From positions 1 to 14,258 of the forward strand of contig JBIISW010000057.1 in NCBI GenBank assembly GCA_044340865.1: a stretch of 14,258 nucleotides of DNA. The letters run 5' to 3'. The number at the start of each line of letters is the position of its first letter. The stretch's first letter is position 1. Source of the stretch: UBA4416 sp044340865 (GTDB taxonomy: Bacteria > Bacteroidota > Bacteroidia > B-17B0 > Aurantibacillaceae). Shown here in pieces: positions 1 to 9,900 of this stretch. The notes under the pieces are model-generated. The model was given only the letters and a program-made list of their open reading frames with translations, was not told where the DNA came from and did no database searches. The position numbers and the translations under genes are program-made.

Positions 1-3000
1 ATATTAATATGCCCACCCTTTGATAAATTAATAGGATAATTAGTAACATTACCATAATCTTCAAAGCCATCAAACGCTGTTTCGTAATAAGAGGCATTAT
101 TTGAAATGGCTGTTTGCAAACTGTTGGCATAGCCATATAATGCCGAAGTACGAATACCGATTGCATTTTTATTTTCTAATTCAAAACCGTAAGGACTATA
201 TTTTGTAACGGTATTGACATTAGTCCAATTGTTATTTTTTGTAGGAACAGTTGATTTACTCCAATCAAATAATACAAACTTTTTAAAAGTACCGTCATCT
301 TGTATTTTGGTATTAGCCGTAAATCCTGTGATAGAGTTTTGTAACCGTTCGGTTTGAAAAGCCCATGATTTATCCATACGCCAAATACTTTTTGTACCAA
401 TACGGTAAGGATTTACAGTAGATAAACTTATTAATGAACTTAACTTTGCAGAAGATGAGAAGTTAACATTAGGATCTCCAACATCAACGTAATCGTAATT
501 CCAATCCTCATCTTTAAATTCTGCGACAGAAGCATTTAATACACCGTCTAAACATTCTGACAAACCGCAGTTATCTATAATGTCTCCAATTAAAACTACA
601 GCATTCGTTGCTGGATTAATTAAAAAGGCTTTGCTTCCAGCCTTTTTTAATTTGTAGTTATTTGGTGTAGGGATATTAGCATCGAATTGTACCCTTAATG
701 AACAAGTACGATTTAGGGCATAAAAAATAATAAAATTTGATTCGTAATCAATGTCATAAGTACCAGATTTATTTCCTCCACAATCTATAACGTTAATAGA
801 AGGTGGTGGAATCGGTGATAAATTATATTTATCAAACAAATCATACTTTCTATCTGTAACTGGATTTGTTAATGAAACGATAGAACCATTTGATATACTT
901 TGTTGGTTTCTTCTTCCTGAACGAATAACTAAGCCAGTAGCTGAAACTGTACTTAAAGTTGAAAAATTAGAACCGTCCTCTAAAATAGCCTTAAAAGATC
1001 CAAATCCATCAGGTTTAACCCATACTTTGGTATATAAACTTCCAGTCGTAGTTCCACCAATATACAGACCTCCCACTAAAACACCTCCAACATTTACGCC
1101 TCCATAAGTTACTAATAATTCATCGCCTGGAAATACGTTTTGATTAGGCGCTATGACTCCTGATGGGCTAATAATAACATAAGCCCTATCATTTTTATAA
1201 GCACTTTGCATGCCTTCATAAGCCCATTGTGCGGCATATTCATACTTATAAATAGGCTTATCAAAATTATTAGTCACTGTTGTTAAAAGCGGTTTACCGG
1301 TGTAGGCATCAAACATTAAATTTTTGGTTGAAACGCTACTTCCTTCATTAAATGCGCGTGTTTCCATCAAAATACCTGATAGACTTATTACCTTCACATC
1401 AACCATACTTTTGTACATATCCTCAGCATAGTCTAAGGTTGGCATAATTGTAGGGACTACAAAAAGAGGAAAAATATTAAAATTAGTTTGTAATCCTATA
1501 TTTGCGGATATACCAAACGTTTGCCTGTTGTCAATGAATTTATCTTCTGTTACTCCCATTGTAGCCATCTTATCATACCCATCAGCAAATAACACATTTA
1601 CTTTATTTTCGAGCCCTCCTGAAGCATTAGTGTTATAGAGGTATTCAATTTTTGAAACTGGAATGCTTTCTGAATTATTCACATTAACCATTGCTGCGTA
1701 TGTAGAAACAGACTTAGCTTTTCCATGCATATCATTGGTTGTAAAATCAAATCCTTGAGTAAAACCGTGGTTTTCAAAACTTACAGAACCAATGAATGGA
1801 ATTGGAATTTTTGGTTTAAAAGATGCAGGCGGATTTACCCTTCTTGGATTCATAGCATAAGGAAAATCTTTTGTCGTATAAAATTCATAAACGGTTATCC
1901 CTTCTTTGGTTTTAGTTACTTCCGTTGTGCTGGATGGTGTTTCCGTTTGTTTAATATTTTTAACAATAACTCTGCTATAGCCTACAGTTGCAGCAGGAAA
2001 ATAGGATTCACCGATTGGTTCTTCCATATATAAATTTTCGTTCGCATTAATAAAGTATTGGCTGCTATACCTAATTGGTTTGCGATACGGAATTTCTTCT
2101 CCTCCAATTAATGGTTCATAAGCCGCTACACCAGAACTTGAACCATCGGGCAAACGGTAACTATATTCTTGCCCATATTTAGATTCATATTCTTTTTTAG
2201 GATCATAAACCAAGGGATTTACATTGGTTTCTTTCCATGTATCAGTAATTACAATTTGTTTCACTCGGTTGCCTCCACCATATTTTACACCGTCTACGCA
2301 ATTTAATTTGATAAAAGAGGGATAATCGGTTCCGAGATGGGATTTTACCATTTCGTTACAAAAACCTCTTGCAGAACAATACATGTAAAAACCAGTCATT
2401 AATTGGCTAGCAGAAGTAAACACTCCCATTAAAGCATTTACAAGTTGATTTAAATAAGCTACTCCGGTATTAGGACTATTAGCAAGGGCATCGCTGGATG
2501 GAAATAATACATCTGGACGGTTTAACTTTAAATACTGCCAACCTGCTTTACGAAAAGGATGGGTTCTTATCAAACCATCTAAATCATTAACACTCACGTT
2601 ATTAATTTTCACGTATCCAATTTTATAGGAAGGGACTCCAGAACCACCGGGCCAATTGGAATGTGCAATTCCGCAATCACTCGCATTTATTCCTGCGTAA
2701 CCAGTTACATAATCCATTTTAGAAATTCCAGCAATGCCATTTTTCTTTAAATCCATAAACACTTTAAAGTAAATATCTTTAATATCGGTAAAACATTTTT
2801 TGACGTCAGTATCAGTAGTTACTTTACTATCATTGATTTCGAAATACACATATTGATTAGCTGAATTCATGATTGTTGATGGCGCAGAAGAAAAAGTTGT
2901 AGTTTTTCCAAAACCAATAATTCTTGCCAGCTCCATGGCTTGTTTACCATGAACATACGCGTAATCATCTGCTTCATAATCTACTTTGATTTTACCGCCA

Positions 3001-5798
3001 GAAGGCAACGTAATTTCTTTTAAATTCCATGCTGAGGCATGTTGATTGCGATTTAAAGTATCTAATGAGTTTGCATAACCATCACTATTATAATATTTAG
3101 ATTGGTTTACGTAAGGAAAAATAGTGTTATCGGTTCCGTAGGAATTCTCTTTGTAATTACCCCAACAATCTTCTTTTAAAATTGCATAATTAGGATTTTC
3201 ATTTGGATCTGAGGCATGGTAATCAAAATAATAAGGAGATAAAGATCCTTTGGTATTACCTAAGTGAGAAAAGTATATTTTTTTTAAGGTTAACTTTCCA
3301 TGATCAGGATTTTGAGCATATGCACTTCCTCCCAAACTATTTAAAGTTTGTTTACATAATTCGTAGTTATACGCAAAATTCACCTCTTTTATTGGTGGTG
3401 CTGATAATGGTGCATTTTTGGAGTATAAGCTTATTTTATCCAATTTTTGCTGACCTGAAGATTGATCCATTGTGAATTGATCTGGATTACCAGAATAAAT
3501 GGTATTTTCACTACTTGCACCTTTTGCATCAAACCTGTCGCTAAGGGTAAATAAAGCAATGTGAGATTTGGTTTCAATTGAATTTAAAAACCATAATTCT
3601 TTTACTCCATAGGTATAGCCTGCTTTATCATCAGTAGTAGAACTTAAATAACCCTTTAGATAGTTAGCGCCATTAAAAGGCATACGCCATTGATAATCAC
3701 TGGCTGTTTTAGTATAATTAAATTTTACCCAATATCCAAAATCATCATCAGTTAATCCATCGTTTTTTAAATCAACATAATCAGGAGAAACGATTGCAGT
3801 AAGCATATATGAATGAACGTATTGTGGTATTTCTGTGGATGAAAAAAAACGATCTGCGCCATTTAAGTTCGATACAGAATTATCAATACCATGAGCATAA
3901 TTGATGAGTTTTCCATTACCGGCAGGTTCATGTTTTACCGCAAACGAAACTTCTTTTTGCAATTTATTAATGGCAGGTAAAGCATAGATGTAACGATTTC
4001 CATCTGGATTAATCACTGACATTTCTGCAATCTGATCAGAAGATGTCGGTGTCACAGAAGTATAACCTGAAGGAGCCGCAACTAATGGATTTGCATTTTT
4101 GGCATAAACAGATTTTTTTGCAAAATTATCTTCGTAAGTGGGAATATGATTAACTTCTGAAAAGGTTTTATAAGACATTAATTGCGATCTTGTTTTAGGA
4201 TTATCTAAATGTGATTTACCTGGAATTAAACCAGTGCCTGCTCTTATTTCAGCCAATGGATTGGTTTGTTTTTCAAATAAATCATCAAATTCCCAATCCG
4301 CTAACACGGTCATATTAGGCGTTGTTCCCAAATAAAAATTTGCTTCCTCATCTTCATCGGCAACCATTTCGCCTGCCAATTTAAAGTATGCACTACCTTT
4401 GTTCGTGTTGTTAAACACTTCCTGATAAAATCTATTATCATTCCAAGGACCAGAGTAATTCATCGAATAATTGATAGCAAGATTTACTCCAATGTGTGTA
4501 GGTGATCCTGGGCCGAATTCAGCTCCTCTGCTGCCCCCAATTGTATGTCCGTATATAGAAGGATCCATTAACAGTGAAATATCTGTACGGTAAGGTCGAA
4601 AAACTCCACCGATGCCCTGACCTTTTACAATGTAGGTATCATAAGTATGAATAGGAACTGGCAAAGACGGAATATCTTTAGATAAGGGTGTTTCTCTTTC
4701 TCTATTTACATCCATTATTTTGTACTCATCAGAAGTAGGATCCGAAATCGTGCGATTATTTGAATATAAATAACCGTAAGCTTCAAAATTAATGTTATCA
4801 ACTTTATTTTTAGTTTGGCTGTAACTTGCATTTACATCAAAATTCTTTTTATAAACACCTGGGGCAACGGTAATTCCCCAATTAAACTCAGCACTAACGT
4901 TAAAACCAGTAGTGGGAAATTCGGCATAAGGCGTAAAAGCAGAAGATGCAAAACTGGTTGAAGAACCTGCTGAAGTTGAAATTGATCCTGTAATTGTTTC
5001 TGAACTTCCACCATCAGTAGTAATTGTTTTTGTTTTTGTCTTTGTCGCTTCTCTGTTCATTGAAAAATTTAAATCTTTCATACCTCTTAATGAAGAAATA
5101 TTCATAGATAAACCGTATGTGTTATCTGCATGTTTAGCCTTATCAGTAAAACTCATATTAGGTGTTAAACTCATTTCACCTGATAAAGAATTGAAATTTA
5201 AATTGACTCCGGCTGTTCGTGTTTGATTGTTATTACTAATTGAAGCTGATAACCCTCCGATCACCCCAATTCCTTTATAGTTATTCCAAATTAAACTTTT
5301 TCTTGCACTTATAACTGTATTTTTAAATCCTAAAATTTCAAAATCATAAAATGTTGCACCAAATCCAAGTGAGGCGGTTCTATTGGGTCTGATGTTTAAT
5401 TTTTTTGTAACTGCCTCACCGTTAAAATCATCTGGTAAGCCACGCATGTTGCGAGAAATAACACCAGGATTAATATTCCAACCTAAACCTACCCAAGACG
5501 CTTCATCATCCATCCCTATACCAGCATGGTAAGCTATATTAATTGGGTATCCACCATTAGGACCTGGAACAGTCATGAGTGGGATGTTATAATTAAAGTC
5601 CCCCGTAAAAACATCAACCATTTCACTTGTGCCAACAGGCTCAAAACTCGCCATCTCTGGCTGTCCAGGACCGCTAGTTAATGCTAAAGCTAAAGTTGGA
5701 GATACCACTTGAAACAAAATATTAATTGCCATAAAAAATGCAAAATACCTTTTGGTTTTACTGAGCTCCCTACTATTATTTTTTTTACGATGAGTCAT
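1..5798 (-). CDS. Giant secreted RHS/SpvB-like surface protein, C-terminus cut by window edge
   Basis: The frame is open from ATG at 5798 to base 1 (1932 codons, no stop), so the gene continues outside the window. Residues 1-17 are basic and 18-40 hydrophobic (FAFFMAINILFQ...), a signal peptide or N-terminal anchor. The mature start LTSGPGQPEMASFEPVGTSE, then FTGDFNYNIPLM (64-75), YHAGIGMDDEASWVGLGWN (90-108) and RGLPDDF (119-125), match the N-terminus of very large Bacteroidota proteins usually called RHS/YD-repeat or SpvB-like. Near the right end are SGRRNQQSISNGSIVSL (about 1625), VLNASVAEFKDEDW (about 1750) and SPYGFELENKNAIG (about 1866), which I recall from the C-terminal third of the same family. 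Between them lies a long beta-rich stretch with a Ser/Thr/Lys-rich segment near 245-285. I saw no YD repeats, RHS core or toxin domain in the visible part. It starts 13 bases after the 205-residue lipoprotein gene, so it is probably last in that operon. Surface location is inferred; the biochemical role is unknown. Confidence 0.85.
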   Translation of the reverse strand, partial: MTHRKKNNSRELSKTKRYFAFFMAINILFQVVSPTLALALTSGPGQPEMASFEPVGTSEMVDVFTGDFNYNIPLMTVPGPNGGYPINIAYHAGIGMDDEASWVGLGWNINPGVISRNMRGLPDDFNGEAVTKKLNIRPNRTASLGFGATFYDFEILGFKNTVISARKSLIWNNYKGIGVIGGLSASISNNNQTRTAGVNLNFNSLSGEMSLTPNMSFTDKAKHADNTYGLSMNISSLRGMKDLNFSMNREATKTKTKTITTDGGSSETITGSISTSAGSSTSFASSAFTPYAEFPTTGFNVSAEFNWGITVAPGVYKKNFDVNASYSQTKNKVDNINFEAYGYLYSNNRTISDPTSDEYKIMDVNRERETPLSKDIPSLPVPIHTYDTYIVKGQGIGGVFRPYRTDISLLMDPSIYGHTIGGSRGAEFGPGSPTHIGVNLAINYSMNYSGPWNDNRFYQEVFNNTNKGSAYFKLAGEMVADEDEEANFYLGTTPNMTVLADWEFDDLFEKQTNPLAEIRAGTGLIPGKSHLDNPKTRSQLMSYKTFSEVNHIPTYEDNFAKKSVYAKNANPLVAAPSGYTSVTPTSSDQIAEMSVINPDGNRYIYALPAINKLQKEVSFAVKHEPAGNGKLINYAHGIDNSVSNLNGADRFFSSTEIPQYVHSYMLTAIVSPDYVDLKNDGLTDDDFGYWVKFNYTKTASDYQWRMPFNGANYLKGYLSSTTDDKAGYTYGVKELWFLNSIETKSHIALFTLSDRFDAKGASSENTIYSGNPDQFTMDQSSGQQKLDKISLYSKNAPLSAPPIKEVNFAYNYELCKQTLNSLGGSAYAQNPDHGKLTLKKIYFSHLGNTKGSLSPYYFDYHASDPNENPNYAILKEDCWGNYKENSYGTDNTIFPYVNQSKYYNSDGYANSLDTLNRNQHASAWNLKEITLPSGGKIKVDYEADDYAYVHGKQAMELARIIGFGKTTTFSSAPSTIMNSANQYVYFEINDSKVTTDTDVKKCFTDIKDIYFKVFMDLKKNGIAGISKMDYVTGYAGINASDCGIAHSNWPGGSGVPSYKIGYVKINNVSVNDLDGLIRTHPFRKAGWQYLKLNRPDVLFPSSDALANSPNTGVAYLNQLVNALMGVFTSASQLMTGFYMYCSARGFCNEMVKSHLGTDYPSFIKLNCVDGVKYGGGNRVKQIVITDTWKETNVNPLVYDPKKEYESKYGQEYSYRLPDGSSSGVAAYEPLIGGEEIPYRKPIRYSSQYFINANENLYMEEPIGESYFPAATVGYSRVIVKNIKQTETPSSTTEVTKTKEGITVYEFYTTKDFPYAMNPRRVNPPASFKPKIPIPFIGSVSFENHGFTQGFDFTTNDMHGKAKSVSTYAAMVNVNNSESIPVSKIEYLYNTNASGGLENKVNVLFADGYDKMATMGVTEDKFIDNRQTFGISANIGLQTNFNIFPLFVVPTIMPTLDYAEDMYKSMVDVKVISLSGILMETRAFNEGSSVSTKNLMFDAYTGKPLLTTVTNNFDKPIYKYEYAAQWAYEGMQSAYKNDRAYVIISPSGVIAPNQNVFPGDELLVTYGGVNVGGVLVGGLYIGGTTTGSLYTKVWVKPDGFGSFKAILEDGSNFSTLSTVSATGLVIRSGRRNQQSISNGSIVSLTNPVTDRKYDLFDKYNLSPIPPPSINVIDCGGNKSGTYDIDYESNFIIFYALNRTCSLRVQFDANIPTPNNYKLKKAGSKAFLINPATNAVVLIGDIIDNCGLSECLDGVLNASVAEFKDEDWNYDYVDVGDPNVNFSSSAKLSSLISLSTVNPYRIGTKSIWRMDKSWAFQTERLQNSITGFTANTKIQDDGTFKKFVLFDWSKSTVPTKNNNWTNVNTVTKYSPYGFELENKNAIGIRTSALYGYANSLQTAISNNASYYETAFDGFEDYGNVTNYPINLSKGGHIN

Positions 5799-5811
5799 AT
5801 AATCTTATAAT

Positions 5812-6429
5812 TTAATTCCAAACTAAATTGGGGATGTTGTTAATATCGTTACGTTTTAATTGAAGTGTTACTTTACCTGTACCTAACAGTTTATCTTCAA
5901 AAACAAAATATTTATCTGCATTATTTGATTTTGAAGGTGCAAATGCTAAAACAAAATTATTGTAAGGCGCTAGCCCATAGGTGCGCTCAAAGTGGTGTAA
6001 AGCACAAGGTATAGTATCATTGTTTTCTATTAATTTAATATCATCTTGCATAGGTCCCATAAAATATTCTAATCTTTGGTAATATTCATTTTCGTTAGAA
6101 ATGTTGGCATTTAATAATTCATTTGAATTTTTAGATTTAATACGCAACGTAAAATATTGCATGTTACTAAGTTCTTTTACACGATTTTTTATATCTTCTT
6201 TTTTGAGATTTCCATTTAAATATTCTTTCGCAACGATATAATCAATGGGTTTATATAAAATTTGAAAATTAACATCATTAAAATCTTTACTTAAACTTAA
6301 ACCGTTGTTTTCATTTTCAACCCATTTCACATAATAATCAGGACTTAGGTTTTGTTTACCACAGGAGTAAAACAACAAAATAAATACAGCAAATTTTAAA
6401 TTACTTAGTCCCACCTTTGTACATTTCAT
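5812..6429 (-). CDS. Putative lipoprotein of unknown function, partner of the giant surface protein
   Basis: This 205-residue protein starts with a short basic segment and a hydrophobic stretch (residues 11-22, LKFAVFILLFYS), followed by Cys23 in FYSCGKQ. That fits a Bacteroidota lipoprotein signal, although Tyr at -2 makes the lipobox imperfect. The mature part begins LSPDYYVKWVENENNGLSLS, then a mixed alpha/beta-looking region with the patches FQILYKPIDYIVAKEY and CALHHFERTYGLAP. It ends with a likely beta strand (TGKVTLQLKRND). No catalytic motif was recognised. The ATG overlaps the last 29 bases of the Skp-like gene, so translation is probably coupled. A GTG five codons later is an alternative start but would shorten the basic N-terminus. 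The giant protein's start lies 13 bases after the stop. I recall similar small lipoproteins next to such giant proteins in Bacteroidota and infer a role in export or surface anchoring of that protein. Confidence 0.8.
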   Translation of the reverse strand: MKCTKVGLSNLKFAVFILLFYSCGKQNLSPDYYVKWVENENNGLSLSKDFNDVNFQILYKPIDYIVAKEYLNGNLKKEDIKNRVKELSNMQYFTLRIKSKNSNELLNANISNENEYYQRLEYFMGPMQDDIKLIENNDTIPCALHHFERTYGLAPYNNFVLAFAPSKSNNADKYFVFEDKLLGTGKVTLQLKRNDINNIPNLVWN

Positions 6430-6922
6430 TTACGTAAGTACTTAATTCTTTAGTTACATCTTCAGCCTCATCACCATACAAAATCGAACTTTTATTTTCA
6501 AAGCCTAACATATAGGTAAATTTATTTTTGTTCCCAAACTGTTTTATATACTGGCTTAGTTGCTTCCATATTTGGTTTTTATATTGTTCATTAGTTTGTT
6601 CAGTGCTTTCGTTAAAACTTTGTTCTTTAAGCGCAAATTCTTGTCGTTTTAATTTGAAAGCTTCAATTTTATTAGGATCACTTTTTGGCGATAATGATTT
6701 TGAAAGAATAGTTAATTCTAATTTCATACTATCCAAAATTTGTTGTCTCAATTGTGTTACGTTTTCAAATTTTGTTTCCAATTCTTTCTTCATTACAAAC
6801 TCATCATAAACAGTTTCTATATTAACAAAACCGATTTTTTGTCGCTGATTAAATTGTAATACTATACATGTGATTGAAAGAACTAATCCAATAATTCCTA
6901 ATATTCCTATTATTTTGTTCAT
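6401..6922 (-). CDS. Membrane-anchored Skp/OmpH-like periplasmic chaperone
   Basis: The protein has 173 residues. Residues 4-25 (IIGILGIIGLVLSITCIVLQF) form one hydrophobic helix with no clear cleavage site, so it is probably an inner-membrane anchor with the rest in the periplasm. It continues with IGFVNIETVYDEFVMKKELE, the usual start of an OmpH/Skp domain. Next comes a long charged helical region (about 45-125) that should form the coiled-coil tentacles, and then the second half of the domain with WKQLSQYIKQFG, FTYMLGFENKSSILYGD and DVTKELSTYVNEMY. Length and order fit the Skp/OmpH family, which holds unfolded outer-membrane or secreted proteins in the periplasm. Unlike typical Skp, which is freely periplasmic and encoded near bamA, this copy sits in an operon of surface-protein genes, suggesting a dedicated client. 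It starts 12 bases after the 1245-residue gene, and its 3' end overlaps the next gene by 29 bases. Confidence 0.85.
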   Translation of the reverse strand: MNKIIGILGIIGLVLSITCIVLQFNQRQKIGFVNIETVYDEFVMKKELETKFENVTQLRQQILDSMKLELTILSKSLSPKSDPNKIEAFKLKRQEFALKEQSFNESTEQTNEQYKNQIWKQLSQYIKQFGNKNKFTYMLGFENKSSILYGDEAEDVTKELSTYVNEMYKGGTK

Positions 6923-6934
6923 GCTTTTTTTGTT

Positions 6935-9900
6935 TTATTTTTTAAATCTTAAATACCATTTTTCATTTTTTTCATTAATTACTTCTAAAATATAATATTC
7001 ATTAAATGGCATAGATGCGCCAGTTAATAGTATAGTGGATTGAGCCAAATCAATTGTATAGCGATTATCGCCATAAACTACAGGTAAAGATTTTGAACTG
7101 TTATTGATGATTATTTTATTATACTTATCATAAACATTATAAGTTAAAAAATTGTCTTTGTCATTATATTCTTCATTGTACTTAAAAAATAATTTTTTAT
7201 TTGGACACGTGTAATAACCAGCATTTAATTTTTTATACAACACTGCATATTGTTCAAATTGCTTACATCCAAAAGAAAGTCTTGGTTTACTTATATATTG
7301 ATATCTTTGATTTACGGAGATATCAGCAACTAAATCAACAGAACTATTAGAACCTACTGTTGATGCTAATAGCACATTGTTTTTATAAAACTGAAAATTC
7401 ATCGTAGATGATGTTGGGCAAATTTTACTTACTCTTAATACATCGGCTGAAGATGTAAAAAATGGAGTTCCTATGACAGAACCAAAAGATGACATACTAG
7501 CTAAATAAGGTCCATTTAAATAGGATGAACTCAATGCTACTCCATGACCATGAGTAATTTGTTGATCAAAAGTATTTACATAAAAAAAGTGATCATTGTC
7601 AGTTGGATTAGTTGACAAATCGTTATTATTTAAACCAAATACTAGTGCACCCCATTGTTTATTTAAAATAGGTTTAAATTCAGCCCAACCTGCGTCGCTA
7701 GATAACAGAACATTATTTGATGAAGCACCACCTAGCCATAAATTCCAACTCGACTGAAAAGATGTAATATTAAACGATTTATCGAGTGGATTCACGTATG
7801 TAGAACCAACTGGAGCTTGTTTTACCCAATCTGGCATATTTGCTACTTCAAAAGTTCTTACTATACTTGAAACCGGAGTTGATCCGCATGGACCATTGTA
7901 AATAGGAACAGTAACGACGTAAGTACCAGCCTCAAGTCCGTATAAAAAATTTGAAGGAGATAACAATCCTGAATTTGTATATCCATTGGGTCCTGTAACT
8001 GAATAATTACAAAATACGTCAAAGGCAAAAAAAGAATAGGCTGAAAAATTGATAACACCAGAATTAGACGAACTGCAATCAACATCCGTAATTGTAGCAT
8101 TTATATTTTTCTTTGGAAGATAGGGTCCAGCAGCTACAATATTAAATATTTTAGAACCTAAAGACTTTAAAATAACCTTTAATTGCAAATCTTTAGAAAG
8201 TATAGAAGTTGAAGTTGTAGAAATGGTATAAATAATTGAAGCATTTTTAGAGTAGGAAACAGATTGAGTAACTGGATCTAATAAAATGGATATAACATCT
8301 CCACTAGAATAAGAGGTAGAATTTACTTGCAAGCCATTAAAATAAATTTTCATCAAAGAAGAACCGTTATTATTACCTGTAAAATGAATGTATGTATTTT
8401 CAATCATATCATTTTCGGAATTTGAATTACTAGCACTAGCAGTTTTTAAACCAACATAAGTTATATCTGAATTACTATTTACTTTAAACTCAAAATATGC
8501 AGGTAAATTTGACGCGTTTACAGCACAATCAGAAACAGCATAATTGTTTACTGAATTAGGTATATTTTGAGTAATTGTGCTTCCTGAACCATAACATATT
8601 CTATAATTTGAATTTGAAAAAGTTGTTACAGAAGTCGTATTTGTTGTTACTCCAGACGAAATCCAATTAAAATCATTACTAACAATTGTAGTAAAACTTA
8701 TTGAATCATTTGTAGCGTCGTAAAGTTTATTATTGTAAATGCCAGATTGTAATCCACTTAAAATAGGATATCGCTTTAAACTATCCAACTTGCCATATAA
8801 TTTGACAGTATCTATTTTACTATTTGGAAATGTTCCTAAATAATCTACATAGTACTTACGATTAGAAGGAAATTTAAATCCATTCCAAGCAATTTGATAA
8901 GGGGAGCATACACCTGCAAGATTTAATGAAATTTGACCTTTACTATTTTCGCTTGTATAATTAGTGATATTTGTTGTAACTAGCTTTGATAAATTATATT
9001 CGAAACTACACCCAAAATTATTAATTAAAGAATTTGCTTCGAAAAGACTAATTCTTGCTATTAAAGGTGATTGTACGAAATTTAATGGAACAGTCGTTGT
9101 CCAAACAATAATATTGTTTTTCTTATAATTAATCTTATTACCAACTCGCTCAATATTAAATACATCGCCAACTGTAAAAGATCCTATTGCATAGACACCA
9201 CCATTGGTACACGCATTAAATTTAGGACCATTAAGCATAATTCCATAATCAATATCGCTCCAACTATTGCCAGAACTAAGATCTAATAATCCAAAAAGTT
9301 TATTTTGCGTAGTGTTTTCGGCCACATATTGTATCCATCCATCTGTTGAACCTGGCAATACATTTGCACTAGTTGCTGTATTCAGCCAAGTTGTAAGGCT
9401 GCTACTTTTAATGGCATTTAGGGTTTGAGACATGCCTGAATATAGAGCTTGAAATTTTGTTTTATACCCAATTTTATAAATATTGGTTGCAGTTATTGTT
9501 CCTGTTCCTTTTATTGTTACACTGTAATTACCCACTGGTTTATTAATTATAGTATTACCACTTGTTGAATTAGGTTGCCAAGTATATGTATATGGAGAAA
9601 CGCCACCAGTAACATTGCTTAAACTAATAGATCCATTCGAATAAAGTGAATTCGTCGCATGAGTTATGAGCGGCATAATTCTATTAGCAGAAATAGTTTT
9701 GCTTGCAGTAGCAAAACAACCATAATATGATTCAGTCACTCTTATAGTATATGTACTATTATCACCAATTGTGGTAACAGAACTCGTAGGCGAACTTCCA
9801 CCAGGTGTCCATAAATATTTTGGTTGAATTACATTGGTGAAAACGGTTAAATTAGTAACAGGCAAAAATGTTGTTAATAAAGTTTGAGTTGATGTTGCTA

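Noticed and set aside
176..400. Minus-strand open frames at 176-400 and 4832-5014
   Set aside because: They are in a different frame from the continuous 1-5798 reading, which has the conserved motifs SPYGFELENK and NWGITVAPGVYKKNF over the same bases.
1725..2033. Plus-strand open frame of 102 codons
   Set aside because: It lies opposite the giant minus-strand gene, whose frame is continuous and matches a known family. The plus-strand product is rich in Cys, Phe and Trp, as expected of an antisense shadow.
3203..3475. Plus-strand open frame of 90 codons
   Set aside because: It is fully antisense to the giant gene, with no signal or domain and no spacing typical of a gene.
6528..6809. Plus-strand open frame of 93 codons
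   Set aside because: It is antisense to the coiled-coil part of the Skp-like gene; long antisense frames are common opposite Lys/Glu-rich helices.
7861..8100. Minus-strand open frame of 79 codons inside the modular protein gene
   Set aside because: It is a shifted-frame shadow of the fourth SprB-like unit; no start context or domain supports it.
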